Assembly: GCA_005888425.1 (NCBI GenBank)
Contig: VAZF01000061.1
Location: 1 to 7,534 of the forward strand
Source of the DNA: Alphaproteobacteria bacterium
GTDB taxonomy: Bacteria > Pseudomonadota > Alphaproteobacteria > ATCC43930 > CGMCC-115725
DNA: 7,534 bases
Direction: 5' to 3'
In this document: positions 6,943 to 7,534 of the stretch, one piece after another
Layout: every line of letters begins with the position of its first letter
Position numbering within the stretch: position 1 is the first letter of the stretch
Translations under genes and position numbers: made by a program
The notes under the pieces: generated by a model
Databases searched by the model: none
Seen by the model: only the letters and a program-made list of their open reading frames with translations
Told to the model about the DNA's origin: nothing

Positions 6943-7119
6943 TCAGCGGCCAGACATAGATTTTGGCGAGCTCGCCATGCGCCCATTTGATGGATTCTTC
7001 CGGCGCTGCCCATAAGCCGGCGCCCGGCCCGCCACCACGCCTGCCAGACCGCCGGTCTGTGCTGCGGCAGCCGCCGCACCGGAGATCTGCAACAAACGAC
7101 GACGGGTGACCCGACCCAT
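6943..7119 (-). pseudogene. remnant of a CUT1 solute-binding protein gene (large internal deletion)
   Basis: The ATG at 7119 has a strong GGGAGG ribosome-binding site 6 nt upstream and starts a Tat signal closely like those of the two intact receptors: MGRVTRRRLLQISG, then GGLAG and GRAPAYGQ (residues 32-38). Directly after this, the DNA encodes in another frame APEESIKWAHGELAKIY, which matches the last residues of the intact proteins (APEDAVKWAHDELVKIY). About 385 codons between the two ends are missing and the join is out of frame, so the start frame gives only 58 residues and stops 24 nt before the permease ATG. In the C-terminal frame no stop follows KIYV as it does in the paralogues; TGG stands there. 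It cannot form a receptor. A secreted 58-residue peptide is possible but would be accidental. An assembly error is the alternative. Confidence 0.8.
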
Positions 7120-7178
7120 ACACTTCCTCCCGGAAACCTGCCGGCGCACCGAATCGCAATGCTTTAGCCGGCGCGGCT

Positions 7179-7202
7179 GATCTTTAGGGGGCCGATCTTT
7201 AG
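7179..7202. repeat. 9-bp direct repeat, possible operator
   Basis: GATCTTTAG occurs at 7179-7187 and again at 7194-7202, a 15-bp period; a partial copy, GCTTTAG, lies at 7161-7167. The right-hand copy overlaps the candidate -10 hexamer of the minus-strand promoter, a position fitting a repressor or activator site. No regulator gene is visible in the window. Confidence 0.45.
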
Positions 7203-7224
7203 AGAGAAGCGGGGCATAGCACAA
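7196..7224 (-). promoter_or_regulatory. candidate promoter of the importer operon
   Basis: On the minus strand TTGTGC (7224-7219) is separated by 17 nt from TAAAGA (7201-7196), about 77 nt upstream of the remnant receptor's ATG. Each hexamer matches the sigma-70 consensus only in part (about 3 of 6). Correct spacing, position and reuse of the TTGTGC hexamer before the binding-protein unit support it. Confidence 0.28.
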
Positions 7225-7313
7225 GGGGCGGGGCGCCAAGGTGTAACCGCGGCTCCAGGCCGCGAGCGCGCTTCCCGCCGGCACAGCAGAGCGAGGCGTC
7301 GCCAGGGACCGTG

Positions 7314-7343
7314 TTTACGCTTCTGGCCAAGCCGGGGTAGAAA
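7314..7343 (+). promoter_or_regulatory. candidate promoter for the right-edge plus-strand gene
   Basis: TTTACG (7314-7319) and TAGAAA (7338-7343) are 18 nt apart, each matching the sigma-70 consensus at 4 of 6 positions. They lie about 80 nt before the ATG at 7425. In this GC-rich spacer such AT-rich hexamers are uncommon, but the call rests on consensus alone. Confidence 0.25.
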
Positions 7344-7424
7344 AGCGGAACTCGGCCCGGGGGAGGCGGCCAGGGCAGAACCCACAGAAGCGGTTCGGGC
7401 GGCCTCAGTAGATTGGCGGTGGCT

Positions 7425-7534
7425 ATGGACGACGGGATCGCTGCATCGGCGCGCCTGATCGGAGAGATCCGGAGTGGCGCCTTTGCCCTGCCGGCAACAC
7501 GGCGGCGGCGCCCGATCGTCATCCTGATCGGGAG
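7425..7534 (+). CDS. possible N-terminus of an unidentified protein, cut by the window edge
   Basis: An ATG at 7425 opens a frame that runs off the right edge after 36 complete codons. It starts MDDGIAASARLIGEIRSG and continues FALPATRRRRPIVILIG. Third positions are mostly G or C, as in the real genes here, and a run of Arg before a hydrophobic beta-strand-like PIVILIG looks like the start of a folded domain. The ribosome-binding site is weak (GGCGGTGG just upstream), and GTG at 7419 is an alternative start. The frame is open back to a TAG at 7338-7340. I do not recognise the family. It would be divergent from the importer operon, where a regulator or catabolic gene is often found, but nothing in these residues shows that. 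Confidence 0.4.
   Translation, partial: MDDGIAASARLIGEIRSGAFALPATRRRRPIVILIG

Larger units (their letters stand above)
7120..7424. other. divergent intergenic region upstream of the importer operon
   Basis: These 305 bases hold no convincing gene. The side near 7120 has the ribosome-binding site of the remnant receptor, two direct repeats and a candidate minus-strand promoter. The middle has a 6-bp inverted repeat (CGCGGC at 7248-7253, GCCGCG at 7259-7264) with no T-run, so it is not called a terminator. The far side has a candidate plus-strand promoter. Open frames across it on the minus strand lack any recognisable protein content. Confidence 0.6.

Noticed and set aside
7248..7264. A CGCGGC/GCCGCG hairpin as a terminator
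   Set aside because: The stem is short, has no T-run, and such palindromes are expected by chance in GC-rich spacer DNA.
1..7534. CRISPR arrays, insertion sequences, tRNA or rRNA genes
   Set aside because: I saw no regularly spaced repeats, transposase motifs, terminal inverted repeats or tRNA-like cloverleaf sequences on either strand.

Overview
The window is high-GC DNA with dense genes and short spacers. Codons end mostly in G or C, Tat-type signal peptides are frequent, and there are several ABC-transporter binding proteins. Together these suggest an alphaproteobacterium, probably Hyphomicrobiales/Bradyrhizobium-like or a relative. That placement is inference from style and family content; no rRNA or marker gene is present.

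Read along the minus strand from right to left, the window opens with a promoter-like region (about 7120-7424). Next comes a CUT1-type (carbohydrate/polyol/glycerol-phosphate class) ABC importer operon: a gutted binding-protein gene (6943-7119), a MalF/UgpA-type permease (5977-6918), a MalG/UgpE-type permease (5122-5973) and a MalK/UgpC-type ATPase (4027-5118), with 3-24 bp gaps. A plus-strand gene for a two-domain GNAT acetyltransferase (3206-4018) meets this operon tail to tail. Divergent from the acetyltransferase is a second minus-strand unit: two intact paralogous CUT1 binding proteins of 443 residues each (1780-3111 and 421-1752). The stop codon of the second overlaps the GTG start of a third, unrelated binding protein of the ABC_sub_bind (PF04392) family, which runs off the left edge. 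At the right edge a possible plus-strand gene starts at 7425.

The most notable point is the head of the importer operon. The original binding-protein gene keeps its ribosome-binding site, start, Tat signal and last ~18 codons, but about 385 codons between them are missing and the C-terminal piece is out of frame. The two intact paralogues in the neighbouring unit share both ends of this remnant. The likely reading is that the permease/ATPase core lost its own receptor and is now served in trans by one or both of the downstream receptors. The transported substrate cannot be told from the sequence.
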